Notes under the pieces: model-generated
The model's database searches: none
Seen by the model: only the letters and a program-made list of their open reading frames with translations
Told to the model about the DNA's origin: nothing
Source: SAR92 bacterium BACL16 MAG-120619-bin48
Lineage (GTDB): Bacteria; Pseudomonadota; Gammaproteobacteria; Pseudomonadales; Porticoccaceae
Reading direction: 5' to 3'
Length of the DNA stretch: 44,394 bases
NCBI GenBank assembly: GCA_001438605.1
Contig: LIDE01000030.1
Location: 1 to 44,394 of the forward strand
Translations under genes and position numbers: made by a program
In this document: one piece after another, positions 8,586 to 17,500 of the stretch
Layout: each line of letters starts with the position of its first letter
Position numbering within the stretch: position 1 is the stretch's first letter

Positions 8586-10937
8586 CTAACGCCACCATCG
8601 GCGATGCTCTCGGGCGGTTTCGACAGACAGTTCACCCGCCGCCGACCAGGTAAATACAACCGCACCCTGCTCCGCCGTGCGCCATAAAGTTGTGCCTGCC
8701 GTACGATAGCGGTCAACCACGGTAGCATGGGGATGGCCAAACTGATGTTTATAGCCAGCCGAAAACACCACGTGCTCTGGTGCCAACCGATGAACAAACC
8801 CCGCCGTCGATGACGTTTTACTGCCATGGTGCGGTGCCACAAGAAGGTCGATAGGCGCGCTGCTCAGACCGTCGTGGGTGGCAAGCAGTATTTCGCCCCG
8901 CCGCTCAATATCGCCAGGCAACAACACCGTCACATCGCGCCAGCGAATCTGCACTACACAAGAACTATTATTGCCCGACTCGATCTCCACTGTTGCTTTA
9001 TCAGGAGGGCTTAATATCGAAAACTCAACGGCATCCCAACGCCAGGATTGGCCGCTGCGGCAATGCCTTACCAGCGAATCATCAACAACTTCCGGCGCGA
9101 AATTAACCGCCGGTCCCGTCATCAGCTGACGACTGGCAATCGACTGTTGCAGAGACGCAAATCCCCCTGCATGATCGCCATCCTCGTGGCTCACAATGGT
9201 CGCATCAATCTTCGCTCGCCCCCTCGACCAGAGGTATGGTGCAATAATGCCATCCCCCGCACTAAAACGATCGCTGAACTCACTGCCCGTGTCGCCAACC
9301 GCACTGTGGTTGGGTGTTTCCTCCACTACCGCAAGCCCCTGCCCCACATCGAGCACAACGACACGCAGCGGCGGCTCTGGGGCGGCAAAGGCCGCCTGTA
9401 ACCCCAACGGCAACAGCCCAAGCCAGCGAAGTGGAACGCCTTTTGGCAAAAGCAGCATAATTACCGCAAAAAGAACCGCGGCCAGCGTCGCTATAGATGT
9501 GCCCAGTGGCAGCGACACAAACCCACTATCCGCTGGAAAAAAACCAAGCACCCGCCACAACTGATCTACCGACCACTCGGCAACGCGCCACGCCGCGCCC
9601 GCCCAATCGCTGGATACCAACAACAGCAGACAACCTAGCAGCGCCAGCGGCACCGTAATAAAGGATACCCATGGGACAGCAAAAATATTCACCACAGGAG
9701 ACAACCACGACAGCTTGCCAATAAAAACCAAAAGCGGCACCGACATACCCACCAGCAACGCAAATTGTGCTGTCAGCCCCCGCTTCCACTGAAACCAACT
9801 ATCTGCAGAGCGCCACGGGCTAAACCAAGCCACAAGAATCCCAACGGCTGAAAATGACAGCCAAAACCCTGCGCTGAGAGCGGCAAGGGGCTGACTCAGC
9901 GCAATCAGCAACAGCGCCCACAAAAAACACGCCACCGGCGCCAATTTGCGATAGGCCAAACGAGCAACCACGACCACAGTTACAGCGATCAATGCGCGCT
10001 GCGTCGGCAGAGAAAAGCCCGCCAATAAACTGTAACCCGCCGCCGCACACCAGCCTATTAGCGGCGCCAAGGACGACAGATCAGGAGAGCGATAGAGTCC
10101 TAGCCCAAAACGACCGCCGAGATGCCAAAGCACCAGCAGCAGCCGCACTAGAAGCTTTCCCAAAAGCGCTCCCACCACAGCGATTAACCCAACGTGCAGA
10201 CCTGAAATAACCAGTAGGTGCACAATCCCCATCCGCGCCAAGTCCTGCCACCAGTCACCGAGCTGCTGTTTGTCACCAATGGTCAGCGCCAATAACACCG
10301 CCTGCCCTCGCTCAGACAGCTGGCTCTTTGTAAGCGTATTGCGCACCAACTCGCGCAGTTCATGGGGCATCGCTTCAAGGCGAGTGAAGAATGGACCGTT
10401 TTGCGGCAACTGCTCGGCGACATAACCCTCGCGAATGTACCCAGTAGCACTGTATCCCTCGTGCACCAACCAGCGCTGATAGTCGAACCCCGCAGGATTG
10501 ACAAACCCGCGAGGCCTTCGCAACCGCGCCACAAAGCGCCACTGCTGCCCTGCGTGGAGCTCAGCGCTGCCATACCAGCTGAGCAAAAGTTTTGATGGTG
10601 GGCCAAGCACCCGAGAATCAGCAATTAAATGCGCCAACAAAGGCCGAAAGCTAAATCGACTGCGACGACTGTCACGGTCAACCAAGCTGACAATTGTTCC
10701 AGTGAGGAGAACCTCTTCACCGTCCAAAGCCTCGGGAAGCAAGCTCTGCGACGTCTGATGGGCGCACATGACACCCCAAGTGATGCCAGCCATTGCCCAC
10801 AGAACTGCGCGCAGCTGCACCACCCGCCAGAGCGGCAGCAAACAGACCAAGAGCGACAGGCAGATCACCGTTTTCGGCAAGCTGGGCCACCAAGTCACCG
10901 AAAAAACGCCAATAGAGAATACCAACAAATTGATCAC
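8586..10937 (-). CDS. comEC: DNA uptake channel ComEC/Rec2
   Basis: Polytopic inner-membrane protein that carries one DNA strand into the cytoplasm during natural transformation. It has N-terminal helices and an OB-like domain (about 20-200), a long competence domain of many helices (LLVISGLHVGLIA, LSAGFWLSFSAVGIL), and a C-terminal metallo-beta-lactamase-like domain (DVGQGLAVV, SHEDGDHAGG, APHHGSKTS) thought to degrade the non-transported strand. I set the start at GTG 10937, which has AAGGAT seven bases upstream and gives 783 residues beginning with a helix. An ATG at 11042 would add a 35-residue hydrophilic tail unusual for the family. A pilus would also be needed for competence; none is in the window. 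Confidence 0.93.
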   Translation of the reverse strand: MINLLVFSIGVFSVTWWPSLPKTVICLSLLVCLLPLWRVVQLRAVLWAMAGITWGVMCAHQTSQSLLPEALDGEEVLLTGTIVSLVDRDSRRSRFSFRPLLAHLIADSRVLGPPSKLLLSWYGSAELHAGQQWRFVARLRRPRGFVNPAGFDYQRWLVHEGYSATGYIREGYVAEQLPQNGPFFTRLEAMPHELRELVRNTLTKSQLSERGQAVLLALTIGDKQQLGDWWQDLARMGIVHLLVISGLHVGLIAVVGALLGKLLVRLLLVLWHLGGRFGLGLYRSPDLSSLAPLIGWCAAAGYSLLAGFSLPTQRALIAVTVVVVARLAYRKLAPVACFLWALLLIALSQPLAALSAGFWLSFSAVGILVAWFSPWRSADSWFQWKRGLTAQFALLVGMSVPLLVFIGKLSWLSPVVNIFAVPWVSFITVPLALLGCLLLLVSSDWAGAAWRVAEWSVDQLWRVLGFFPADSGFVSLPLGTSIATLAAVLFAVIMLLLPKGVPLRWLGLLPLGLQAAFAAPEPPLRVVVLDVGQGLAVVEETPNHSAVGDTGSEFSDRFSAGDGIIAPYLWSRGRAKIDATIVSHEDGDHAGGFASLQQSIASRQLMTGPAVNFAPEVVDDSLVRHCRSGQSWRWDAVEFSILSPPDKATVEIESGNNSSCVVQIRWRDVTVLLPGDIERRGEILLATHDGLSSAPIDLLVAPHHGSKTSSTAGFVHRLAPEHVVFSAGYKHQFGHPHATVVDRYRTAGTTLWRTAEQGAVVFTWSAAGELSVETAREHRRWWR

Positions 10938-11061
10938 GGACAATCCTTGGTTGCAGATATGAGGTAGACTGGCAGGGTTATCCAGCGCGGGGCTCACTGT
11001 AGCCGTGTGGCACTGAAAAAGAGTGTAACCGCGCCACAACATTGACTGACTTTAGGCGCTT

Positions 11062-11517
11062 ATGAAGCATTTGCTGATCGTTTACCACACGCAAAGCGGC
11101 AACACAGGAAAAATGGCCGAGGCTGTTGCTGCTGGGGCCGCACTCGAGAGTGACGTAGAAACGCGAACGCTGCGGGCGTTTGACGCTGGACTGGATGACT
11201 TACTCTGGGCCGATGGCCTGCTGTTTGGCACACCAGAGAACTTTGGCTATATGAGCGGCGCCTTAAAAGACTTTTTCGATCGCACCTTTTACCCCGCAGA
11301 ACCCCATCAGCTCAATCTGCCCTATGCACTGTTTATTAGCGCAGGAAGCGATGGCACGGGCGCTGTGAGAGAAATCGACCGAATCGCGCTGGGCTATCCT
11401 CTGCGCAAAGTCGCCGCGCCACTCATCCTACACGGCGAAATCCATCAGCCACAGCTTGAGAGTTGTCGAGAATTTGGCCACTCCATGGCCGCAGGTCTAT
11501 CACTTGGAATTTTTTAA
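11062..11517 (+). CDS. Flavodoxin-fold protein (FMN-dependent reductase type)
   Basis: A 151-residue flavodoxin-like protein. The N-terminal LLIVYHTQSGNTGKMAEAV is the FMN-phosphate loop, and DGLLFGTPENFGYMSGALKDFFDR is the loop typical of NAD(P)H:quinone oxidoreductase and multimeric flavodoxin families. It probably carries FMN and transfers electrons to quinones or another acceptor. The partner is not visible. It lies three bases ahead of the patatin gene on the same strand, so the two form a pair, divergent from comEC. Confidence 0.8.
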   Translation: MKHLLIVYHTQSGNTGKMAEAVAAGAALESDVETRTLRAFDAGLDDLLWADGLLFGTPENFGYMSGALKDFFDRTFYPAEPHQLNLPYALFISAGSDGTGAVREIDRIALGYPLRKVAAPLILHGEIHQPQLESCREFGHSMAAGLSLGIF

Positions 11518-11520
11518 CCC

Positions 11521-12669
11521 ATGAGCAGAGCATTAGTACTCACCGGCGGTGGCGCGCGCGCCGCCTATCAAGTAGGCGTATTAAAAGGCATCGCAACTAT
11601 ACTGCCGCGTTCCGTTTACAACCCCTTTCCGATTATCTGCGGCACATCCGCGGGAGCGATCAACGCACTCTCGATTGCTGGACGAGCAGGCCCGTTTAGA
11701 CTGCGCACAAGTAAATTAGAGCGCATTTGGAACGAGTTAACCCCCTCAGATGTCTACCGCACAGACTTTGCCGGCGTGGTCAAAAACACCTTCCATGTCC
11801 TCGCCTCATTTGTCCACAGCGGCTATGGTATCGGCAAGCCGATATCACTGCTCGACAACAGTCCTTTACGCAAAATGATGGAAAACTACGTCAAGTTCGA
11901 TTATCTGGAAACAGCCATAAAGAATGGTGAACTTGACGCCATAGCAATCACCGCCATGAGCTACGCCTCGGGGCAATCTGTGACATTTTTCCAATCCCAC
12001 GAGCAAATTTCCCCGTGGTCACGGTCCCGTCGAAGAGGCGAAAAGATTGATCTAACCATCGAGCACTTAATGGCCTCAACCGCCATTCCCGGGCTATTTC
12101 CAGCCGTCAAAATTAACGACGACTACTTCGGCGATGGCGCCGTGCGACAACTTAAACCGATTAGCCCTGCTCTGCATATGCAGGCTAAAAAGCTACTGAT
12201 TATTGGTGTCAGCGACAACGCCACACGCCCGCAGCGCAATGCCAAAATGGACCACTCGCCATCCACTGCGCAAATTGTAGGGCATATGTTTAACAGCGCC
12301 TTTATCGATGCCGTGGAAAGCGACTTAGAGACCCTGACAAGCATTAATCGTCTCGCTGCTGCGCTACCGCAATCGCTACGTGAAAAAAACCATGTCACCG
12401 ATCTAAATGCCGTCGATGTGCTATCAATCTCTCCGACAGAATCTATCGACAAAATCGCCCAAGAGCATTTGCATTCACTCCCTCGCTCGCTGCGGTTATT
12501 TTTACGTTTAACCGGCGCAACGACACAGGGAGGCGGATCGAGCGCCGCAAGCTTTTTGTTGTTCGAACCAGGCTTTTGCCAAACATTAATCGACCTAGGA
12601 ATGCGCGATGCACTCGCCAAAACGAAGGAGATTAAAGCGTTCTTTGATATGCCGACACTCGACAACTAG
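11521..12669 (+). CDS. Patatin-like phospholipase
   Basis: Lipid acyl hydrolase with a Ser-Asp dyad. GGGARAAYQVGVL (residues 8-20) forms the oxyanion loop, CGTSAGAINAL carries the nucleophile serine of GxSxG, and FGDGAVRQ gives the catalytic aspartate. The 382 residues lack a signal peptide, so it is probably cytoplasmic or membrane-peripheral, like RssA-type proteins. The segment between (SGYGIGKPISLLDNSPLRKMM) is common to marine members. The gene ends just before a strong bidirectional terminator. The natural substrate is unknown. Confidence 0.88.
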   Translation: MSRALVLTGGGARAAYQVGVLKGIATILPRSVYNPFPIICGTSAGAINALSIAGRAGPFRLRTSKLERIWNELTPSDVYRTDFAGVVKNTFHVLASFVHSGYGIGKPISLLDNSPLRKMMENYVKFDYLETAIKNGELDAIAITAMSYASGQSVTFFQSHEQISPWSRSRRRGEKIDLTIEHLMASTAIPGLFPAVKINDDYFGDGAVRQLKPISPALHMQAKKLLIIGVSDNATRPQRNAKMDHSPSTAQIVGHMFNSAFIDAVESDLETLTSINRLAAALPQSLREKNHVTDLNAVDVLSISPTESIDKIAQEHLHSLPRSLRLFLRLTGATTQGGGSSAASFLLFEPGFCQTLIDLGMRDALAKTKEIKAFFDMPTLDN

Positions 12670-12763
12670 CGTTTATGTGCTTTAAAGAGCCGATCAACGC
12701 AGGAGAGAAAAGCTAGAGGCAACAAATAGCTTTCAAGGATTAACGGGAGACGAAAAAAAGACC

Positions 12764-12800
12764 AAAAAAAAGCGCAAAACTTCTGTTTTGCGCTTTTTAT
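12764..12800. terminator. Bidirectional Rho-independent terminator
   Basis: The arms AGCGCAAAAC (12771-12780) and GTTTTGCGCT (12785-12794) pair perfectly around TTCT. T-runs follow on the plus strand and A-runs precede, so it can end both the patatin transcript (+) and the tRNA-Glu/Gly transcript (-). Confidence 0.92.
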
Positions 12801-12802
12801 AT

Positions 12803-12877
12803 TGGAGCGGGAAACGAGGTTCGAACTCGCGACCCCAACCTTGGCAAGGTTGTGCTCTACCACTGAGCTATTCCCGC
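12803..12877 (-). tRNA. tRNA-Gly (anticodon GCC)
   Basis: Reading the minus strand from 12877, GCGGGAA opens the acceptor stem, AGCTCAGTGGTAGAGC is the D arm, CTTGCCAAG is the anticodon loop with GCC, and GTTCGAACC is the T arm. The closing TTCCCGC is followed by T and an encoded CCA at 12803-12805. It lies 37 bases after tRNA-Glu and is surely co-transcribed with it. Confidence 0.97.
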
Positions 12878-12914
12878 ATACAATCGTTATTAACGATACT
12901 TAAACTACTAAAAT

Positions 12915-12990
12915 TGGCGTCCCGTAGGGGAGTCGAACCCCTGTTACCGCCGTGAAAGGGCGGTGTCCTAGGCCTCTAGACGAACGGGAC
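12915..12990 (-). tRNA. tRNA-Glu (anticodon TTC)
   Basis: On the minus strand from 12990: GTCCCGT acceptor strand, TCGTCTAGAGGCCTAGGA D arm, CCCTTTCACG anticodon loop with TTC, GGTTCGACTCC T arm, ACGGGAC closing strand and an encoded CCA at 12915-12917. The bases are those of a normal elongator tRNA-Glu. Confidence 0.97.
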
Positions 12991-13138
12991 GTAGGGTGTA
13001 ACTTAGGCTAGTCGTAGCATCAAGGCATAGTAACCGCTAACCTATGATGCTTAATTCTAGTCATATGCGATAAATCTGCGTTATGACCAAAAAAATCCTT
13101 CTAACTTCTTGCTGTTCTTTCACAAAAGCAAGGCGCGC

Positions 13139-13166
13139 ATTATAAACACAGAGGAATCAGATACAA
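13139..13166 (-). promoter_or_regulatory. Stable-RNA promoter for the tRNA-Glu/Gly transcript
   Basis: On the minus strand, TTGTAT (13161-13166) and a perfect TATAAT (13139-13144) are 16 bases apart. The -10 is followed directly by a GC-rich GCGCGCC discriminator, the usual mark of stringently controlled stable-RNA promoters. The leader to tRNA-Glu is about 140 bases and holds an imperfect hairpin near 13017-13050. The promoter is intact, so the AT-rich operon to its right has not separated the tRNAs from their promoter. Confidence 0.75.
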
Positions 13167-13175
13167 GATATTTTC

Positions 13176-13208
13176 AATAAAAAAAGAGGAAGTTTTACCC
13201 TCCTCTTT
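13176..13208 (-). terminator. Rho-independent terminator of the AT-rich five-gene operon
   Basis: AAAGAGGA (13183-13190) and TCCTCTTT (13201-13208) form an eight-base stem with a ten-base loop. On the minus strand the stem is followed by seven or more T. It lies 14 bases after the last gene of the leftward operon and marks its left end. Confidence 0.85.
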
Positions 13209-13221
13209 CTCTCTCTTTATT

Positions 13222-13755
13222 TTAGCCTTTTATATCGACCGAAGTTCGGATTGATTTATAAGCTTTCTGAAGAGCCTTCGTATCGCCTTTACCGTATTTT
13301 CTCATCAAGTCTTGAAGAGTCTTTGTGAGTCTCCTAAAGTCCTTCAGAACCTTCTTAGCACCGATAACCCGCGTCCTGCCTATCTTTCCCGCTGAAGAAC
13401 CTATTCGCGGCTTGTTTGGCGCTCCTTTACGAATAAGATTACCATCCCGCTTCCAATCTAAAGCAATCGATCCGCTATATCCTAAAGCCCATTTTGCAAG
13501 ATGTTCCTCTCTTGTTGAGTTCATCTTTCTTGGCGCAAATTTTACCTTTAGAAGTCCTTGTGCTTGTTGCCGAGTTTGCCTTATTCGATACAAACCACCT
13601 TCAAGGCTCTGAAGGTCTTTCAAATCACCCTGCTTCGCATATTCAGACGTTAAACCAACCGCAACGGCTTTCATCTCTGCTTTTGCCTCGCTCAATGTTC
13701 TTCCAGAGTGAATGAGCTTTAACATCTGGTATTTGCGCTCTCGTTTGATGCTCAT
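13222..13755 (-). CDS. Unrecognised small basic protein, element gene 5
   Basis: A 177-residue protein very rich in lysine and arginine, with no signal peptide or membrane segment. The N-terminal half looks helical (SEAKAEMKAVAVGLTSEYA). The middle has a GSSAGKIGRTRVIG stretch, and the C-terminal 50 residues are strongly basic (KKVLKDFRRLTKTLQDLMRK). Such charge suggests nucleic-acid binding, but no family motif is seen. In particular, I see no tyrosine-recombinase RHRY set, so it is not a recognisable integrase. It is the last gene of the element operon, 51 bases after its neighbour and just ahead of the terminator. Confidence 0.65.
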   Translation of the reverse strand: MSIKRERKYQMLKLIHSGRTLSEAKAEMKAVAVGLTSEYAKQGDLKDLQSLEGGLYRIRQTRQQAQGLLKVKFAPRKMNSTREEHLAKWALGYSGSIALDWKRDGNLIRKGAPNKPRIGSSAGKIGRTRVIGAKKVLKDFRRLTKTLQDLMRKYGKGDTKALQKAYKSIRTSVDIKG

Positions 13756-13806
13756 TTGAAAAGAATGGTTTCTTGAGCTTTAATGAAGACGTTTATCTTT
13801 TCGTAT

Positions 13807-14157
13807 TTATCCACGGTTGGCATGAGTCATCCTCCGCATCATCTCGACTCTGTGGTCTTCAATGAAGGCATTTGTAAGCTTCTCTGAGTCTGCTGCTTTC
13901 ATCCTTCGGTTATGTGTAAACATTCTTCCTCCATCGCTCCGAACAGAATTAAATTGGTGGTCTTTCTTGGCTGAATTGCCTCCATAGCTTTTGCTATAAA
14001 CCATGAAGTTTTCCGCGCTTGTGTCTTTGTATTGAGTTGCTTTACAAAATTGCAGATAGTCATCAACAAAGTCATCATTGTGAAAGTGGTCTTTCTGCTT
14101 TTTGTAAGCCTTTTGGCATATCTCGCGAGCTTCTTTATTGAGTGTTTCTATTTTCAT
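13807..14157 (-). CDS. Unrecognised small protein, element gene 4
   Basis: 116 residues, hydrophilic and probably helical, rich in K, D, H and M. The C-terminal part (RRMKAADSEKLTNAF then VEMMRRMTHANRG) is basic. There is no known motif. Its start overlaps the stop of the preceding gene in an ATGA junction, a sign of translational coupling and of real coding. The neighbours are a Cys-rich small protein upstream and a basic protein downstream. The function is unknown; an accessory of replication or packaging is possible only by position. Confidence 0.65.
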   Translation of the reverse strand: MKIETLNKEAREICQKAYKKQKDHFHNDDFVDDYLQFCKATQYKDTSAENFMVYSKSYGGNSAKKDHQFNSVRSDGGRMFTHNRRMKAADSEKLTNAFIEDHRVEMMRRMTHANRG

Positions 14158-14468
14158 TTATATTCCTCCTGGCATTTTTCGTTTGAAAAAGCCTCTTTGC
14201 TAACTGCATTTGCGATAATTCCCTGCTTCAGCCATTCAATGGCTTGGCTTCGCATTAACAGATATAAGTGGTAGTGGTCGGGTGTTGGGAAAGTTGCGCG
14301 AATGCAGCTACAAGCCTCATCTTTGCAGTATTTTTTAGAGCCACAGAAATCAGGACAATCCTCAAATCCTGTTGCAGCTAAGTAAATGAGTTGGTCTTCG
14401 CTCATCTCGCCTTCAGTATTATTAAGCCAAGCTTCGGCTTGTTTCATATCTTCATTTAGATCAATCAT
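14154..14468 (-). CDS. Small cysteine-rich protein, element gene 3
   Basis: 104 residues. An acidic helical N-terminus (LNEDMKQAEAWLNNTEGEMS) precedes a compact cysteine cluster, DCPDFCGSKKYCKDEACSC, with five cysteines in 19 residues, followed by HYHLYLLMRSQAIEWL. The spacing suggests a zinc-binding knuckle, but it does not match a family I know. It follows the primase-helicase gene after 94 AT-rich bases and overlaps the next gene by four bases. It may be a DNA- or protein-binding accessory of the replication protein; this is inference from context only. Confidence 0.65.
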   Translation of the reverse strand: MIDLNEDMKQAEAWLNNTEGEMSEDQLIYLAATGFEDCPDFCGSKKYCKDEACSCIRATFPTPDHYHLYLLMRSQAIEWLKQGIIANAVSKEAFSNEKCQEEYK

Positions 14469-14562
14469 TGAGCGACCCCGCTGAGATTTGAGAGTCGAAA
14501 AAACTTCTTGGTTATATATAAAAGATTCTTAAAGACGATAATTTTTTTCATAAAAAATTTAT

Positions 14563-17500
14563 TCATTGCGATAAAACCACACGCTTCTCTTCTTGGCATC
14601 CACACGAACAATATTTAGTGTGGTTTTGACTAAAACCGCTTTTGTCATCCATTGCTTTGACGGCTCTTGTCATTCCATGAAGCCAGTCATAAGAGATAAA
14701 AGTTTTCCTTTTAATCATGAAAGACTTTGGCCTGCTCATTAAAAAATCTTGTTCAGGTTTAGAAAGCCTTTTATGTGCTTTTTGCTTTCGTTTAATGTTC
14801 GTAAAGCACCAAGCTTTTTTGAGAGTGACTTTTGCCTTAAAAATAAAGCCTGGCTCTTTTGTTTGTTGGTAATAAGCAAACAGATTCCTTTCGCCTTCTT
14901 TTGCACCAATCCGCTCTTGTTTCGGAAGCTTGTCCATATCGCTCTTAGTTGTGAAAGTTAAATCAAAAGCTTCTACCAACGGTTTAAGCATTCGATTTGG
15001 TTCGGTCAATGCATCATTACCAACGCTTTTAGATAGCTCCTCTTGCAATGCTCGAAGGTTGCTGCGATTGAGCCTTAAACCTTTAAGATTTAGCGTATCA
15101 AAGTCTCCATATATAGGCGTGCTTTCAGGGTCAGAATACCAATGAGCAAAAGAGAAAAATGATTCAGAATCAACAAGCTCTCCAAGTTCAAACCAGAGCG
15201 CGTCAAGTAATCTGCCTAAGAGCACGTTATATTGCCATTTGACTCTTAAATCCTCTTCTTGACGCTCTTGTTCGTCCATCGAAATCAGCCTGCAGAGCCG
15301 AATAGCATCATTAGAGTCGATACGCTTGCTTCTATTAACTAAGGCTTTCATCTCTTTATTGGAAATATTCTCCTCATCAAAGTCGATAAATCCTTCAGGA
15401 GCTGCTCTTTTGAAATTGCTGAGCACGCGTAAAACTTGTTCTCGCGAAGATTGGTTTCTATCAGCATATTCTTGCTCAGCTTCCTTTTTAAATTCTTTCC
15501 AATCGACTAAAACCGCATTTCCAGACTCAATCTCCTCCTCCGTAGAAACAATCTTTTGTACCAATGCTCTTCCATCCTCTAAAAGCTCTTCAAGCAGCCA
15601 GGGAACATTAGCCAAGTCCATATCATGTGCTTCTTTTGCTCTAACGTGCCAAGCATCCATTCGGCTCATTTCTGATTCATAAATGCCCTTTTCATTCTCA
15701 ATAGCATTGAATGTTTTATGCTTAAACGCCGCATGTCTTGGATTGCTAATATAAACGGACGCTTTTCGAGTCATTCTCATTCGGCGAAGCATTTGCTTTA
15801 TCTTTTGAGCTGAGAAGAATCCACCCGTTGAAAGCACGAAAACTTCATCAAAGTCATAACCTTTAACTAAATAATCCCAACCACAAGCCGCCCAAGAAGA
15901 GACTAAAAGGCAATCAAGCTCATCGTTCTTTATCCAGTCTGAAATAGTCTTATTGGGGTTGGTCTTTAATTCGGGGGCGCTCTTGCGAACCGTTTTAGAA
16001 TCAAACGCTTTTATCTTCTTCCCTGGACAGTGCATCTCAAGCCATAAACCCAATGCAGAAAGAGTGCCTTCATCATCGCCATAGCTTGTAAATACTGCGA
16101 CCCTCTGCCCCGCATTGATTGAATTAACTATCTTTTGAAGTGTTCTTCCGTAGTTATCTTCGATTGCGACTTTATAGTCTCTCAGATAACTTGCCGAGTT
16201 ATAGTAGAGAGCCGAAGTCTCTGGAGCGAAGTTCGCTATGCGGCTTAAACCCCAAAGACAAAGTTCATCATCAATATCAGCATCCAGAATGATTGCGTTC
16301 TTGCTCTTATCGAGGATATTGAACAGCATGGTTGAGCTTGCAAGATGTTGAGTCGGGTCAGTCCATGCTCGAAAAACCTGAGAAGCTTCATCAATAATCA
16401 CGATGTCAAACTCAGGAACAAAACCCATTTCTTCATATAGCTTTAACGACTGGTAACAAACAGCAAATTGTGGAGCTTCAGCGAATACTCTCTTTTTCTG
16501 ACTCTCATGCTCTCCCATTGAATGGTAGTGGGCTATGCCTATCTCTTCAGCAATCTGCAAAGTCACCGCAATCAAAGGCGTAATAATAAGAACAGTTTTA
16601 TTTGAAGCTTTTGCTTCCATCACAAGGTTGTAGATAACGCCTTTTGTTTTATTCGTCCCCATGCAAGAGCGAATCGCAACGGCTCTATAATTAAGCAAGT
16701 TACTCCAATCACGTTTATCTAAATCTATCTCTTCAAAGTTTTCGATTGAATTAAAATTGTTGTGCCTGAAACTCTCTGCTTCAAGCTTTAGAATTGAAAG
16801 CGCTTTCTTTCCCGATAACTTTGCCCAATCTTTTAGATTTTTTTCATCTCTATCACCCATCAAGGCAGGAGCGTTTAGCATCTCGTCAATCAACAGAGCA
16901 CAGTTACCAGAACTAAAAAGAGCCTCCCTTCTAAATAATTCAGAGAATATCGGGTTTCTGATATTGGCAAGTTCTCCATTTTCGGCATCCTTTTCTAATT
17001 CAGAAACAAGGTATTGTCGATTCGTGTTGTAGAGTGTTTTCCACGCTTTTCCTGTCTTATCTAGTGCTGTAGTTATCTTCTTTAAAGACGTTTTAGTCTT
17101 CTTTCGAGCAGCCTCTTTAATCTCTCCGGGAATCTCATCCAAAGACAAGGCCACACCTTCGTAATATTTTAGGTGCGGCTCATTCTTCAGGAGATTTTCG
17201 GTCCCTAAAAAATGGCCACGCATTATGTAATGCCGTCTGGTTGGCTCATACATGGATAAATCGATGACAGAGGAAAAATCTGCGAGATGATGTTGAAGCT
17301 CTAAGCATGAATAAGCTTTGTCAGTTTCCACCCAAAGCCGTAAGCAGTATTTCTTTGAGCAATCTTTCTCTTCTCCGTTCTTTTTGTAGACTATACCCAA
17401 CCCCGCAGAGCTTGAGAGTTGAGCAATGAAGCGACAATTCTTTAGAAAAGGAAGATCTTCCATAGCAACCGCAACTCTGTCATCAAGAGGTGAGCCTTGA

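Noticed and set aside
8528-8842. A 104-codon minus-strand reading frame next to exbB
   Set aside because: It lies inside the 3' end of comEC in another frame, is Arg/Trp-rich without a domain, and comEC coding there is certain (metallo-beta-lactamase motifs).
12666-12863. A 65-codon minus-strand reading frame
   Set aside because: It runs through tRNA-Gly and the terminator, so it is not a gene.
12803-12990. tRNA-Glu or tRNA-Gly 3' end as the attachment site of the element
   Set aside because: The element lies on the 5' (promoter) side of the tRNAs, and no repeated tRNA 3' end is found near 18300-18550.
13222-13755. Basic 177-residue protein as a possible integrase
   Set aside because: No tyrosine- or serine-recombinase catalytic residues are visible and it is too short for a full enzyme.
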